Shown in pieces: positions 25,630 through 37,255 of a DNA stretch of 64,000 nucleotides (within the stretch, counting starts at the first letter, position 1; each line of letters starts with the position of its first letter). Location: NCBI GenBank assembly GCA_900073065.1, contig FJOG01000008.1, positions 1,321,353 through 1,385,352 on the forward strand, read 5' to 3'. A program made the translations under genes and the position numbers. Below the pieces are notes generated by a model. It was not told the DNA's origin. It ran no database searches and worked only from the letters and a program-made list of their open reading frames with translations. This DNA comes from Phialocephala subalpina. Taxonomy: Eukaryota; Ascomycota; Leotiomycetes; Helotiales; Mollisiaceae.

Positions 25630-27314
25630 ATGGCTCCTTCCTCCCCCATCGAGAGTCAACACATCACTCCTCCCACTACTCTTCCCACCACTCTTCGCGC
25701 CACTCCTCTCACCACTTCTACCAGCGAAGATCGCGCTGCCATCCAAGAGAAGCCGCAACATATTCCGAGCCTTACCTCTGGCAATACGTTATTCAAGCAC
25801 TTCGTGGGAAACTCCGAGCCTGGTGATCAACAAAAGGCGTTGGATTTCTTCAACCAAGTACTCGACATCGGCATCAACTTTAAGTCCCAACCAGAAGTCC
25901 GCCAGAAGCAAGTCAAGACACCAGTAACGCAGTCATTCGATTCAATGCCGGAAGAGGGAATGACTTGCGAACAGCTACTGGAGTGCTTCAACAACATTGC
26001 GCAACACAGCACAAACTTTGCGTCGCCAAAATTCTTGGGCTTTCCCGATGCGGCCAACTCTATTCCTGCACTCGGAGCTGCTATGTTAATTCCATTCATC
26101 AATCAGAACATGTGCAACCAAGACATCCAAGCCCCCGCAGCCTCCTTCATTGAAATGGAGGTAGTCCACTGGCTTCGTCAGCAAATTGGATTTCCGGTCT
26201 CATCAGAATACACCACTGTCACCGAGATTGGAGGCATCATGACAGCGGGTGGCTGTCTTTCAAACACAGTGGGAATGATGGCTGCGAGAGAATCGTTGTT
26301 TCCTGGCTCTGGAATGACCGGCCTTCCTGTTATAGCCTCCGTCATCAGAGTCCTAGTCCCCGATGTTATTGAACATTACTCTATCAGATCAGCATTGGCT
26401 TGGTTAGGAATGGGAGAAGCCAACGTCGTCCGAGTCCCCGTTGATGATCTCTATCGAATAAAGATTGACAAACTTGAACGTGTTATCAAGGATGAGAGAG
26501 CTGCTGGGCATCGCCTTCTCGCGTGCGTTGCGTATGCCGGAGACTCCAGAAGCATGAGAATCGATAACCTCCATGATATCGGTGCGGTTCTACGGAAGAA
26601 CAAGATCTGGTTCCATGTCGACGCCTGTCATGGTAGCCAACTTGCATTTTCTCATACACACCGTCACAAGATTCGAGGCATTGAAGAGGCGGATTCCGTA
26701 ACAATTGACCCGCACAAAGTCCTTTGGATTCCGTACATGTGCTCTTTTGTCCTGTTTAAGGATCCTAAGTCGCTCGCAAACGTCTCGACCAACTCAGACC
26801 TTATCCTGAAGACGCAATGGTCCTTGGGACAAATCACTCCATGTGTTGGTTCCAAGGCATTTGATGCTTTGAAGCTGTGGTCTACCATCAAGTACTTCGG
26901 TCGTTCCGGCATTGAAGCGTTAATTGACGCAAGGCTTGCACTCACCAAGGAGTTCCAGGAAGAGATCGACGGACACGAGGAAGTACTTCTTTTGAACGAG
27001 CTGATATCAATGCATGCATGTTTATTTTCATGCCGCAATCACTTCACCAAGGAGAGCGGATCTCAGCCGAGGATGTCAAGAATCTCAACGAATGCAACTT
27101 TTTCATCAAGACCTCTATTTTGGAGAGCGGCGATGCTCTTGTCCACGGATTCAACCTCAAGAGATGCTCACACCCGTTGCTACCAGAAGATGAAGTTCTT
27201 TACGTCCTCCGAACAATTAACGGAAATCCTCTGACTACTGCCGGTCATCTGAAGGAAATTTTGGATACTGTGGTGGGTCTAGGACATCAATTCTACTCGA
27301 AAGGTAGCTCATAA
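25630..27314 (+). pseudogene. PLP-dependent decarboxylase (group II family), single-base frameshift
   Basis: This is a fold-type I pyridoxal-phosphate amino-acid decarboxylase (Pyridoxal_deC family). Motifs: the substrate-side loop SPKFLGFPD, GGCLSNTVGMMAARE, HVDACHGSQLAFS (cofactor-binding Asp) and SVTIDPHKVLW with the Schiff-base Lys at residue 363. The reading frame is clean to about residue 457. At 27,002/27,003 the conserved C-terminal sequence moves to another frame, as if one base was lost between GAGCT and GATATC; from there MFIFMPQSL through HQFYSKGSS to TAA at 27,314 continues the homology. Left in frame, the protein instead gets 77 unrelated residues and stops at 27,234. No intron fits the shift. 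Either a recent null allele or an assembly error. The substrate cannot be named from sequence. Total length without the lesion would be about 561 codons. Confidence 0.8.
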
Positions 27315-28278
27315 GTCAGGTTGAAGGATGGAGAGATGTCAGGGAACGGACTGCCTCAGGCAGTCAGACAAGGCAGAGATCACGTGTAGCACTAGTTTAG
27401 CCCTGCCCTGCCCTTATGGCAGCTGCAGGCTACCATAGAAGAATGCATGGTTTTACCACTGACTCGTCTTTGACCTACCAAGAAAACTTTCGGATATACG
27501 AATTCTGGATACGGAAAAATTGGCATAGCTCATTTGGTCCTGCAGTGGTGGGAGGCTAGCATGCTACATTTGGAGCTATTGGAATTAGGTTTCTTAGTTA
27601 CTTGGATTGAGTTTAAGGAATCAAGCAAAGTTTACCTCAAGTATTTATTCTCAATTAAAGACGATTTTGCTGCAACACCCCTCCCTTTAGACCTTGTAAC
27701 CGAGCACCTGATGCAGGCTCTAAGTTAGCGAGGCTCACCAAACCAATACACCAGCTTCCGTGATTTGAGGCTCAGCATTAAGCTTGATATCTTAAAACTT
27801 CCTCTTATACACTTTTCAATGCAGCCATGTGATCTAGATTTGGATAAAAATAAACATTTAATATGGGGCTGCAAAGTGAGAAGCTAAATGCGCCCCCACG
27901 AAATAGCCTAGCCGAACTTCCAGCGTTTAATATCTAATCCCTTACTTGATTGAACTTCGGATAACTTCTTGACCACTCATCGAAACTTAGAAAGATTCAT
28001 TACGCAATTATTTATCGAAACTTTGCAATTTTCAACTTCTTCTCAGACCGGAATAATTTGTGCTGCACTGCCCTGAAATTGAAGGTTCGATGCGGGGTTG
28101 CAGGGTTCGCTTAGCGATACATCCCATCATGTAGCCCAGCCAAGCTTGTCCTCACCTGTATTCTGCATTCCATCAAATCCATTTCAATTGACCTCGTCAG
28201 CAGATTGTCTCCTGGATGTTAAACTGGTCGCTGAAGTTATATGAATGGCGCCGGATATTCGCACTCAAATGCTGAAAC
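27315..28278. other. Intergenic DNA; nothing recognised
   Basis: No domain-bearing frame, tRNA or clear repeat was seen on either strand. Confidence 0.5.
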
Positions 28279-28983
28279 ATGGCCGCAAAGTCAACGCCCT
28301 TCGACGCTCCATGCGATAGAGGCGCAGAGCTCTTGGGCCACACCTGGGGATGGGTCATCTACCGCACCACCTACACCGACAACACATGGGAACGAATGCC
28401 GGAAAAAGCTAGAAGACATGATACGATTGAAGGAGAAGGGTTATGCTCACGCGAGTGCTTTGAATGAGGTTCTGGAGCTGGTAGTTATGGATGACAAGAA
28501 AGCATTCGAGAACGCTTCTGTGAAGGACATTCGAAGGTAGATACACTCAATTTTGTTTGAGTATCTGATTCGGAGTTGTTGATGGATACTGACGAGATGT
28601 TTTGAAGACATTTCGGATCTTGGGTCAAGTCACGAGGCAAATAATCTTGCGATTCGACGATGTACGAGATCTGTCTCGTGGTGGACGAAGCAGCTATGCA
28701 GTCTATCCTCTTCGCTGTAACTTGGGACCAAGACCTGAGCTCAGATGGACCAGCGACGGGATGGGAGAGCGCGTGGGTTCTTGCTGTAGATGGGCGTGAC
28801 GATGATGAAGATCCCGATTTTGAGAGGGATGAGGAGGGGCATGGTTACAAGGGAGAGATGAAGGCTAGTGTGTATTTCTTGTTTGATCTGTATTTGGGGG
28901 ACCTGAATCAGGGAATGGAGCAGGTTTGGATGCATAGCAGGCCGCAGTTGAAGTTCAGAGGGCTGGGTGCGATGTGGCCCTGA
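28279..28983 (+). pseudogene. Broken fungal-specific gene of unknown function (frameshift plus nonsense)
   Basis: The first part reads GHTWGWVIYRTTYTDNTWERM, the typical opening of a large uncharacterised fungal family (WGfvIYRttY). The continuation KLEDMIRLKEKGYAHASAL is in another frame, so a one-base shift lies near 28,405-28,412. An intron (GTAGAT at 28,537 to TTGAAG at 28,608) leads to HFGSWVKSRGK, a TAA at 28,642-28,644, then in the same frame YEICLVVDEAAMQSIL and a C-terminal half ending at 28,983 (SVYFLFDLYLGDLNQGMEQVW). Two independent lesions make a working product unlikely. The TAA could come from CAA by one C-to-T change at a CpA. Acidic insert at DGRDDDEDPDFERDEEG. Function unknown. 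Confidence 0.65.
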
Positions 28984-30307
28984 TAAGGGCTGCGATTGAA
29001 AGTCTTGGTCCCACAGCATTTCATGCATATTTCCTACAAAATTCAAGATGCTTTGCAGACGGGGTTTGAGCGCTCAATCTACTTTTCCTCGATCCCGCAG
29101 GGCAAAGAGAACAACTTTCCAAAAGCAAGCACCTCTTCCTTCCTAGTTTTCATGGCTATCGTTACACGGTGAAGTGTTCCTGTTCAACTTTCCCCCAACC
29201 CTTCGCAAAGCAGTAGCCTCCCTCTTACTATAACATTAACAGAAATGTAATGTTACATCGAATCTTCGCCAAGATGCACCAAGGAGCCGCACATTCATCC
29301 AAGCTCAATCCTGCAGGGAAGGCAGCAGCCACGCACATGACTCTAAATCGGCACGGACTTGAGGCGAGGGGATGCCTTGCATCGCAGAAAGATGGCGCAA
29401 TAGGTCGATGCTGGATGTCGACGCAGACTCGTGGATTGCGTTTCGGCTGCATGTCTGGCCTTGCGGCTAGACTATATGCACGGCATGTTGTGAAAGTTGA
29501 GATAAAGTTTGGTGAGCGGGGAAGCGTTTTTTTAATATCCGGGGTAGATAAGTATCCGGGGAAGTATGACAGGCCTGCGCAGATCTTGATCGCTGGAGGG
29601 AACGAATGCTGGTCCTGCCGTGTACCACTATAGCTTCAATCTTCTCTAATGTCGAGGAGAAGCATTGAGCTTTCATCTAATGGTGACGGCTCAGATGAGA
29701 TCTGCTATAGATACCTCGGGAGTATGGACTTGCAATGTGACGGGGAACTTCGGAAGACCACTACTGACGGGTCTTTGATGCTGAAGAGGCAGAAGACCAC
29801 CTTTGAGATCCTGGTTATGTTGGGACGATGCAAGGTACGAACGGTATCCCGGCAGCCTCACATTGATTGATGCGGGATTGGCGTATACCAGAACAATTTA
29901 TCAATATTGCAAAGTCAGCAACAACAATCATCCGATCTTAAATATCCCGTGACGGCAGATGAAAACCAGATGAAATACTTCTCTAGAGTGCAGCACAACA
30001 TAGGACAGATGGCGGATCGACACTCGGCAGTAAGTCTTCTACATCGGCATTCGACTCGATGTTTCCTCCCTCCCGATTATCCACCCATGTCCGAGATTCC
30101 TCGGATCAACGCCCCTGATCGTGAATTTGTTCTCGAAGGAAACGTTGTACGCAAATTCGCAGAAAGTGGGAAGAAATGGTGCAATTTTTGCGAGTAAGAT
30201 ATTAAAAGGGAGTCAGCGCACTTACCAAGACTACAGACGACGCCACTAGCCACGCCCTCCCGCAAATTTGACGTTGGAAATTATTCCACAAATCCACATA
30301 CGCAGAG
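28984..30307. other. Intergenic DNA; doubtful frames only
   Basis: Frames at 29,250-29,633 and 29,907-30,197 on the plus strand have no recognisable domain, signal peptide or splice partner. I do not call them genes. Confidence 0.45.
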
Positions 30308-33044
30308 ATGAATTCCCTCCTCAGCCTTTCACTCTTGACCGTCCTTGTGCAACGAGCACTTGCTCTAGACTGCACTATCGCAGGAGATGCAGTCATAGAG
30401 CGAAACTGCGAATGGGATGGCTGCACAGCGAAGACGACGATCGAGCCAGGAGACAGCGTTACGGTATCATGCCTCGCAGACTGTAGCACTGATGCTGACC
30501 CTTGGGTCGTTCTGGACGATGGCGGCGCCTTTAGAGTGAACGATGCCTTGAACTGCGAGTATTTCGGCATCACAATGCCTGCCCAATGTTAATCCACCCT
30601 TCATGACTTCATTCCACTTGCTGATCTTCCAAGCCCTCCCGTTTTGCTACGAGCAACTGAACAAAGACGCACCAACCAGCTGTGCAGCATCTTCGTCCGC
30701 CGGAGTCGTTCATCTCACTTCAACGAGCAGTGTTTTAACTGGAAAGCCCACGACTTCCTCTACAGCTCCAGTTTCGAGCTCAACAACGACCCAGCTGCCA
30801 ACATCGTCGTCAACTAGTCCGAGCAGTCCCTCGTTCCCCGTCACAACACCCAAGCCTACTTCTTCGTCCTCCTCATCCGAATTGACGACGCCTAAGGTTT
30901 CTTCCACGTCGACCGTCCTCCCAAGTAGTACATCCTCCGTCGCGACAAGCCCTAAACCAAGTAGCAGTTCAACGCGGACACCTAGTTTTTCGTCGTTGTC
31001 GTCGTTGTCCTCCTCAGTGGCGACAACTCCCAAGGTTTCCACGACTTTAACGACTTCAACCGTACTCCCAAGCAGCACATCGGTGACGAGCCCTAAGCCA
31101 AGCAGCTCTTCGCAGGCACCTACTTCTTCGTCCTCCTCCGTAGCGACGGCGCCAAAGATTTCCTTGAGTTCGTCTTCGACCGTGCTCCCAACTAGTACCT
31201 CGGTGACGAAGCCCAGCAGTAGCTCTTCGCAGGTACCTACTTCTTCATCCACCTCCGGAGCAACAACTCCCAAGGTTTCTTCGACTTCGAGCGCGCTCCT
31301 AAGTAGCACCTTTACAGTGGTGACGAGCCCCAAGCCAATAACCAGCACAGCGACAGCTACCCCTGCTAGCACATCACCGGTAGCAACGACACCCAAACTA
31401 CCGACCAGCAGCAGTACCATATTGACGACTTCAAAAACAACCATGTCCACCTCTTTCGTGGCTAGCACGAGCTCATCCCTGCTTTCCACTCCGAAAACGA
31501 CCATTTCGACCACTTCTGTAGCCAGCACCAGTTCGACGCTTCTGTCAACCCTTAAAACAACGATTTCCACACCAGTCACCATCGATTCAAGTTCGTCGAC
31601 ACTCCTATCAACTTCAAGTAGCAGTTCGACCATTCTTTCGACCCCGAAAACGACTGTTTCCACCTCATCCGTAGCCAGCACAAGCTCAACTCTCCTATCA
31701 ACTCCGAAAATAACTCTTTCCACTTCCTCAGTCCTCAACACTAGTTTGACCCTGCTTTCGACGCCCAAAACGAGCGTCAGCAGCACAACGGCACCGGTGT
31801 CAAGCTCCTCGCCCGCAGCCAGTACAAACTCAACCGTTCTCTCGATCCCAAAAGCAACCCTCTCCACCTCTTCTGTAGCCAGCTCCAGCTCGACACTAGT
31901 CTCCACCCCAAAAACAACGATCACGCCAGTCACAAGCTCTTCGACACTGCTTTCCGCCCCCAATACCATAGTCCCAAGTTCGACCCTGCTGACAACACCA
32001 ATTGTGCCTGTTACTAGCATCATAAGCTCAGTTGTCTCATCTCTATCCTCAGTCGTCAGCCCAAAAACAACACTCACGAGTCCATCCACCATCCTGGCGA
32101 CCTCCCCTATGCTAGTTACTAGCATGATAATCTTAGTTATGTCATCTCTCTCCTCCCTCATCAGTCCAAAAACACCACTACCGACCACGAGCCTGTCGTC
32201 CTCTTCATCCTTATATCCATCCTCTTCCTCATCAGTAGCCACGCCAAAAACTTCTAGCACCACCCTCACGAGCTCCTCTAGCATCCTATCAACTCCAAAA
32301 ACAACAGCCACAAGCTCCTCGAGTTCCTCAACACTCCTTACAACGCCTACAGTACCAGCAACCAGCATCATAAGCTCCATTGTCTCATCTTTCTCCTCAC
32401 TTGTCTCTCCGAAAATGCCTGTGCCCACTACGGGTGTCACATCTTCATCCCCCTCTTCCTTATCAGTAGCCACGCCAAAAGTCTCAACTATTACCAGCGC
32501 CACCCTCACGAGCTCTTCGACACTCCTCTCGACCCCGAAAACCACAGTCACGTCCGTGACAAGCTCTTCGAGTCTGTTGACAACGCCCCATGTGCCAGTC
32601 ACCAGCATAATAAGCACAATTGTGTCATCTCTCCCCTCGCTCGTCTCACCAAAGACACCTGTGCCCATCACGAGTGTCACATCTTCCTCCTCTTCCTCAG
32701 TGGCTACCCCAAAATCTCCACAGACTCCACCCGCCAGCACTCTCACCACTTCAGCGACACATAGCCACGAAGTCCCTGCCACAAGCACAGAAACACTCCC
32801 AAAACAAACCACTACACCTTGGATCCCACCCACTTCATCTTCCTCTGTAGCGGCACCGAAAGCGTCCACCTCGACTTCTGTAGCTTCAAGTTCAATAGTA
32901 GCCTCGATGTCTTCTGTTTGGACAGGAACCAGTACGACTCTCAAGACCACGACTTCCAGCAGCAGTAGCTCAAGCACAAGTTCCACGCTCGTGGCGCCAA
33001 AGTCGACGATCAAGCCTCCTATGATTCATGGGCGGAAGCTTTGA
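30308..33044 (+). CDS. Large Ser/Thr-rich secreted protein with N-terminal Cys domain
   Basis: Model: exon 30308-30587, a 46-bp intron (GTTAAT...TTCCAAG) and exon 30634-33044, giving 896 residues. A signal peptide (MNSLLSLSLLTVLVQRALA) precedes a small Cys domain. The splice keeps the frame and yields eight cysteines, an even number suiting disulfides. Without it a 94-residue seven-Cys protein ends at TAA 30,592 and a second frame would have to start at 30,603. The rest is about 60% or more Ser/Thr with Pro/Lys, expected to be heavily O-mannosylated. It is built of degenerate modules: many SSTLLSTPKTT-type units and four units of the type PVTSIISSVVSSLSSLVSPKT. No hydrophobic GPI tail: it ends MIHGRKL. 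Likely a wall or matrix protein. The donor GTTAAT is weak, so the fusion is probable rather than certain. Confidence 0.6.
31990..32670 (+). repeat. Intragenic degenerate repeat modules in the Ser/Thr-rich gene
   Basis: Four hydrophobic modules of about 22-25 codons (core TSIISxVVSSLSSLVSPKT) occur at about 32,000, 32,105, 32,350 and 32,595, separated by Ser/Thr-rich STLLxTPKTT units. The units differ by many substitutions, so this is an old repeat family rather than a fresh satellite. Confidence 0.7.
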
Positions 33045-33965
33045 ATTGCGAGAGAAGTGGGAAAGGGAGATGAGGATCCAAAAATGGGGGCAGAGAAAAT
33101 AATTGATGGAACTAAGTTTGTCTGGAGACAGCAACGGAGAGGATGTCATGCAAAGATTTGGAAATTGAAATACATAGATGGTGCAACACTCCTTGAATTC
33201 AATGTACATACGGCGTCTAATGCAAAAAATCCCAATGAAAAATCGTTCCTGTGATAATTGGAATGAATGACTTCGAATGCCACACATGCTTAAAGATCAT
33301 CAAACCACTGCGAACCATCCCCGAATAAGTTATTTGCAGGTGAAACATACCACAGCGATAGCACCGTAATTGAATTTGCGACATGCAACAAAATATTAGG
33401 AATGTACTCCTGAGACAGGAATTCAGCAGATGTCGAGAGCTAGCTAGCTATCTAGTGCGACGAAGACACCCATTCTCGGGACGGAAAACGAAGACGACCC
33501 TAAAGTGGACCCCAGACTTGGTACTTCAGTCCGATATCGAGAGCAATATGCAATGAAAGGCACATGAGCTGTTTTGCTCCAATATCATCTCACAAAGAAT
33601 CCGACATTGAGATGCAACGGTGCAGACCAGATTCGAGTAGGGTGCCGTCGATACGGTCCGCTCCGTTCCGCCCCATTACCCGCGCTGGCGGAATTCTGGA
33701 TGGGAGTCCGAATTGGAGTAGAAGGAGGACATTGGGACATTGAGTTGCTTGAAACGACAGCGAAGCACCAGCGCACTAGCACGGGTTATACTCGTAGATA
33801 CGATCAATTGGCCAGTAAGAGCGGGCGTTTGGGATCCTTGACTACATGGCTGAGCTGCAATGAGCAAATATATATACATTAGTAAACAGGAAGGGCCTTC
33901 CTTCGTCGTGCTTGGTGTAGAGTTGAGTGGAGCGAAAACAGTGGGAAATGAACTTCACCCGAGAA
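33045..33965. other. Intergenic DNA between tail-to-tail genes; nothing recognised
   Basis: This lies between the 3' ends of the Ser/Thr-rich gene and the monooxygenase. Short frames here have no domain support. Confidence 0.5.
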
Positions 33966-35558
33966 TCATCTCTCCATCCACGTCTTGAGCTCGTCCATTG
34001 ACGTGAGAGGCCCGATGAACGCAATGTGACCATCGGGTCGAACTAACACAAAGCCGGATGCTGTAAAGCCAAACAGCCTATGCACTAGCCCCTCCGGATC
34101 CATGATCTCTATGTTCTCCGAGGATGATTTCGTGATTGTGTATACTGGGATCGACCGACCACTGGCCTCGATGAACTCCACATGAGCTTTCTCCAGATCG
34201 TCTGTGCTGGTGACCCCGTCCACGCCCGAGAACAGAAGTAGACTGTGCTTGCGTGCTCCAAGCAACGAGTGAACAGTGATCTCAATATTCCCCTTCAGGA
34301 GTCTCCCGTCGGGTACTCGATCTCCACCTTTCAGTGTTCCTTTCCAAGTCGTTGCCTGTCCAACGATGGGACTTTTGCGATATCGAATCCCCAACTCGGA
34401 TACAAATCTATATGCAAGAGCTCGACGGCCAGGTATCGCCATGGCCCAGGGCATAATGAAAGGCATGACGTAGTTCCTTATGAAGAGATACAAAGGATTT
34501 GTTGTTGCCATAAACTCGAAAAGTCTATCTGTGCCTTGCAGGAGAGTCTGGCCAACTCTACGCCGTTCGATATTGTACGAGTCCAACAGAGAGTCATCGT
34601 TCTCGCCCCGAATGACACTTGCAAGCTTCCAGCCAAGATTGACTGCATCGTGCATACCGGTGTTCATCCCTTGCCCACCAGCAGGAGAATGGACATGGGC
34701 TGCATCGCCCGCGACGAGCATTCGACCAGCGCGGTAATTGTCTGCAATTCGATGGTGTAATTTAAATCGACTGATCCAAACTGGATCAAATATTTGAACA
34801 GGTTCAGGAAGCAGCTTGTCCAACATCTCCTGGAAATTCTCAAGAGTTGGCTCAGCGTCAGCGCCCAGTGCTTCCCTGCGAGAACAGATCAGACGCCAGA
34901 CATTGTCCTTCATCGGAAAGACAATCATGAACCCAGAGGCGCCAAGATAGATATGAAGGCATTCTCTAGTCTCCCATTTCATGTGCACATCTGCGAGGAT
35001 GAAATCCTGCGGGTACGCCGCTCCTTCGAATTGTAGACCTGCCGAATTTCGTACAATGCTGCGAGGGCCGTCACAGCCTACAGCATATTTGCAACGGAGT
35101 GACTCTTCGCTTCCATCCTCGTGGCGTAGTACGGCAGTAACTCCAGTCTCATCTTGTGATATCTTCTCCGCTGTCACGGGCCGTTCCACCTTCACTTGAT
35201 GTTTCATCAAGACTTCGTCCAGGATCGATTCAATCTCTGCCTGACTGATAATCAAGGGGTTCTGGTACATAGTGTCATTGAAAGCGATGATGTTGAAATC
35301 GTTCTCAAACACGAACTTCTGGTTGGCGAAGATGCGCACGGCCAAATTGAAATTTCCACGGTCAACGAACTCCTGAGCAATTCCATGGCGATTGAGAAGT
35401 TCCAGAGTCCGTGAATGGAGAACCAAGGCCCGGCTTTTGTCGCTTCGAATAGGACTTGAGTCGATGATGCGGAATGGGATGTCTTGGCTGGTAAGCTCGA
35501 GGGCGAGCATCAATCCAGTGGGCCCTCCACCAACTATCAGAACATCGGTCTCGCCCAT
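33966..35558 (-). CDS. FAD-dependent aromatic-ring monooxygenase (PheA/TfdB-like)
   Basis: A single-exon gene for 530 residues in the class A flavoprotein hydroxylase family, which uses NAD(P)H and O2 to hydroxylate phenols or polyketide-like aromatics. Domains in order: N-terminal Rossmann FAD motif DVLIVGGGPTGLML (residues about 5-18), the DG motif GCDGPRSIVR (about 163), the GD motif VAGDAAHVHSPAGGQGMN (about 280) and a C-terminal thioredoxin-like segment ending FVLVRPDGHIAFIG. Length and motif spacing are those of a complete enzyme. MGETDVLIVGGG at 35,558 is the natural start. No signal peptide, so cytosolic. No polyketide synthase or other pathway gene is next to it, so the substrate cannot be inferred. 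Confidence 0.9.
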   Translation of the reverse strand: MGETDVLIVGGGPTGLMLALELTSQDIPFRIIDSSPIRSDKSRALVLHSRTLELLNRHGIAQEFVDRGNFNLAVRIFANQKFVFENDFNIIAFNDTMYQNPLIISQAEIESILDEVLMKHQVKVERPVTAEKISQDETGVTAVLRHEDGSEESLRCKYAVGCDGPRSIVRNSAGLQFEGAAYPQDFILADVHMKWETRECLHIYLGASGFMIVFPMKDNVWRLICSRREALGADAEPTLENFQEMLDKLLPEPVQIFDPVWISRFKLHHRIADNYRAGRMLVAGDAAHVHSPAGGQGMNTGMHDAVNLGWKLASVIRGENDDSLLDSYNIERRRVGQTLLQGTDRLFEFMATTNPLYLFIRNYVMPFIMPWAMAIPGRRALAYRFVSELGIRYRKSPIVGQATTWKGTLKGGDRVPDGRLLKGNIEITVHSLLGARKHSLLLFSGVDGVTSTDDLEKAHVEFIEASGRSIPVYTITKSSSENIEIMDPEGLVHRLFGFTASGFVLVRPDGHIAFIGPLTSMDELKTWMER

Positions 35559-36569
35559 GGTAAGTGATCAGGAAATGATATGGGTCCTATGTGAGTTGAG
35601 GAGGATGTGACGTTGAAAGCTTTGCTCTGGGTCGTGATATATCATGAGGTCGGGGAAGCGGCTCGTTAAACCTTCCGTGTATTACCTTCCCAATCACGAG
35701 GATTCATTGGGCGCCACTATGCCTTGCCAACGAAAACCTTGACTAAAGCAACGAAATAGAGTTGTTGCATGGGAAATCAAACATCGCCATTTACGATGTC
35801 CGAAATCGTTTCCCATACCCATTGACATTCCCATTGGCTTATGGACGATGTGCTGCCGTGGAAGTGACCTGTCGCTCATCAAAAGTTTACTGATGTTTGT
35901 TCATGACAAGAACAAGGAGCTATCGTCCCCCGCTGAGTCTGATTAGTCTTTGTAGGACATCTCAGAAGATCATCTGCTATTCAGTCGCATCTCCTATCAT
36001 TTGAGTTACTTTTGTCGGATCAAGGTGACAGAATACTGTTTTGCTCAACCCAACAATTCTGGACATTGTATCTACTCCACCAGACAGAGAATATCCAGTG
36101 AACTTGGAACTGTGCTGCCTTTTCTTCGGGTCCTCGAGAGGTGTTTGCTTTAGGAAGCCGTTCATAGAGATTGATTGATATTCTACGCGTATGCCACTTT
36201 TGAATGGCGCAATCAGGCACGTTCTCAAGCGGGCAGTGCACGCAAAATATCCATAACGGCACTACCAATATCCCAATGATGTTCATTCCATGATGTCTGA
36301 GGACGATTCGAAAACTCTTGCCTGTGACTTCCGCGTCGACGAAGTATTGAGGCAAACACCCAGGGCCCATTCAATTCTACCAACAGCTCTGCTGCATCTT
36401 CTTATGAATCATGTAGGTGCTCAATCCCAGCGATCTGGATCCAACATTGAAAGCCAAACGAATGGTCGGTATTGTTTATGACCCCAAGGATTGACGGGTA
36501 GAAGGAAGCTTTCAATCGGCCAGCAACACAAGGCATGATGTCGATCAGATCCGCATCCCAAATGCATAT
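35559..36569. other. Intergenic DNA; nothing recognised
   Basis: Upstream region of the monooxygenase and downstream of the DUF3716-like gene. Short minus frames at 35,694-36,370 show no domain. Confidence 0.45.
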
Positions 36570-37255
36570 TTAGGATCCGTTAGAACTCTTTCCTTCGGAT
36601 TGCTGCCTCCTTTTGATTGTAGCCAGCTGCCGTTGTACCATCTGACTGCGGATCGTATCCCTGGGAGGAGGAGAAGGTCGAGGCTTGACCGAGGAGTTTC
36701 GAGGCTTCTTAGGAGCAGTAGGGTTCGTATGGAGACCTACATCGAGATGTTAGCTAGCTATTACGAGCTATTGTAAAGGCAGCAGCGCATACGGTGCAAA
36801 TCGCAACCAGAACCATCGTTATTGTATCTGCAATTACAGCAGGCGCCAGCGAACTGCCCCTCGACCACAATGCACGATCGAAATGGCCCTTTAGGCTTCC
36901 AACTCCTGGCACAACGTATGCAGGGACCCGAAGCCGGGGCAGACCCGCGAACCTGACCCAGACTTGCCTCCAGATTCATTCTCCCACCAGCCAATCCCTT
37001 CAGTATCTTGCCGGGTCGCAGGTCAAGCTCCCGCTGAATAGGTAACTGAAAGATGGAGGCCGCGGTAGGAGAGACTTTAGAAGGTAGAGTTCGAAGCTCG
37101 GGATATGTAGGAGCAGGTAGTCCTGGCTTCGTGGCGGGAAGAGGAGTTCGCGATAACGAGAGAGCGGAGGGTTTCTGACATTGAACGGAGTGACCGATGT
37201 CCGAATCAGAAGAAGGTTCGGCGGAAGACTCTCTGGTAAATATGGAATGAGGCAT
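36570..37255 (-). CDS. DUF3716-like Cys-motif protein
   Basis: Exons 37255-36793 and 36736-36570 are joined by a 56-bp intron (GTATGC...GATGTAG) and give 209 residues. Residues about 105-155 carry the Cys pattern of the fungal DUF3716 family: CIRC, then GPFRSC, then CCNC followed by GSGC, likely a small zinc-binding module. The N-terminus is Ser/Pro-rich and disordered. The C-terminal exon is basic (KKPRNSSVKPRPSPPP...TIKRRQQ) and stops with TAA at 36,570-36,572. Without the intron the first frame ends 25 codons into non-conserved sequence. Members of this family are often found in expanded fungal gene sets of unknown role. Nuclear location is an inference from the basic tail. Confidence 0.72.

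Noticed and set aside
30710..33013. 767-codon open frame on the minus strand opposite the Ser/Thr-rich gene
   Set aside because: It is Val/Glu-rich low complexity that mirrors the Ser/Thr codon use of the real gene. The sense strand has the signal peptide and repeat modules; the antisense frame has no domain or start context.
33966..37255. Idea that the monooxygenase and neighbours form a secondary-metabolite cluster
   Set aside because: No polyketide synthase, NRPS, terpene cyclase, P450, transporter or cluster regulator is present on either side within the window.
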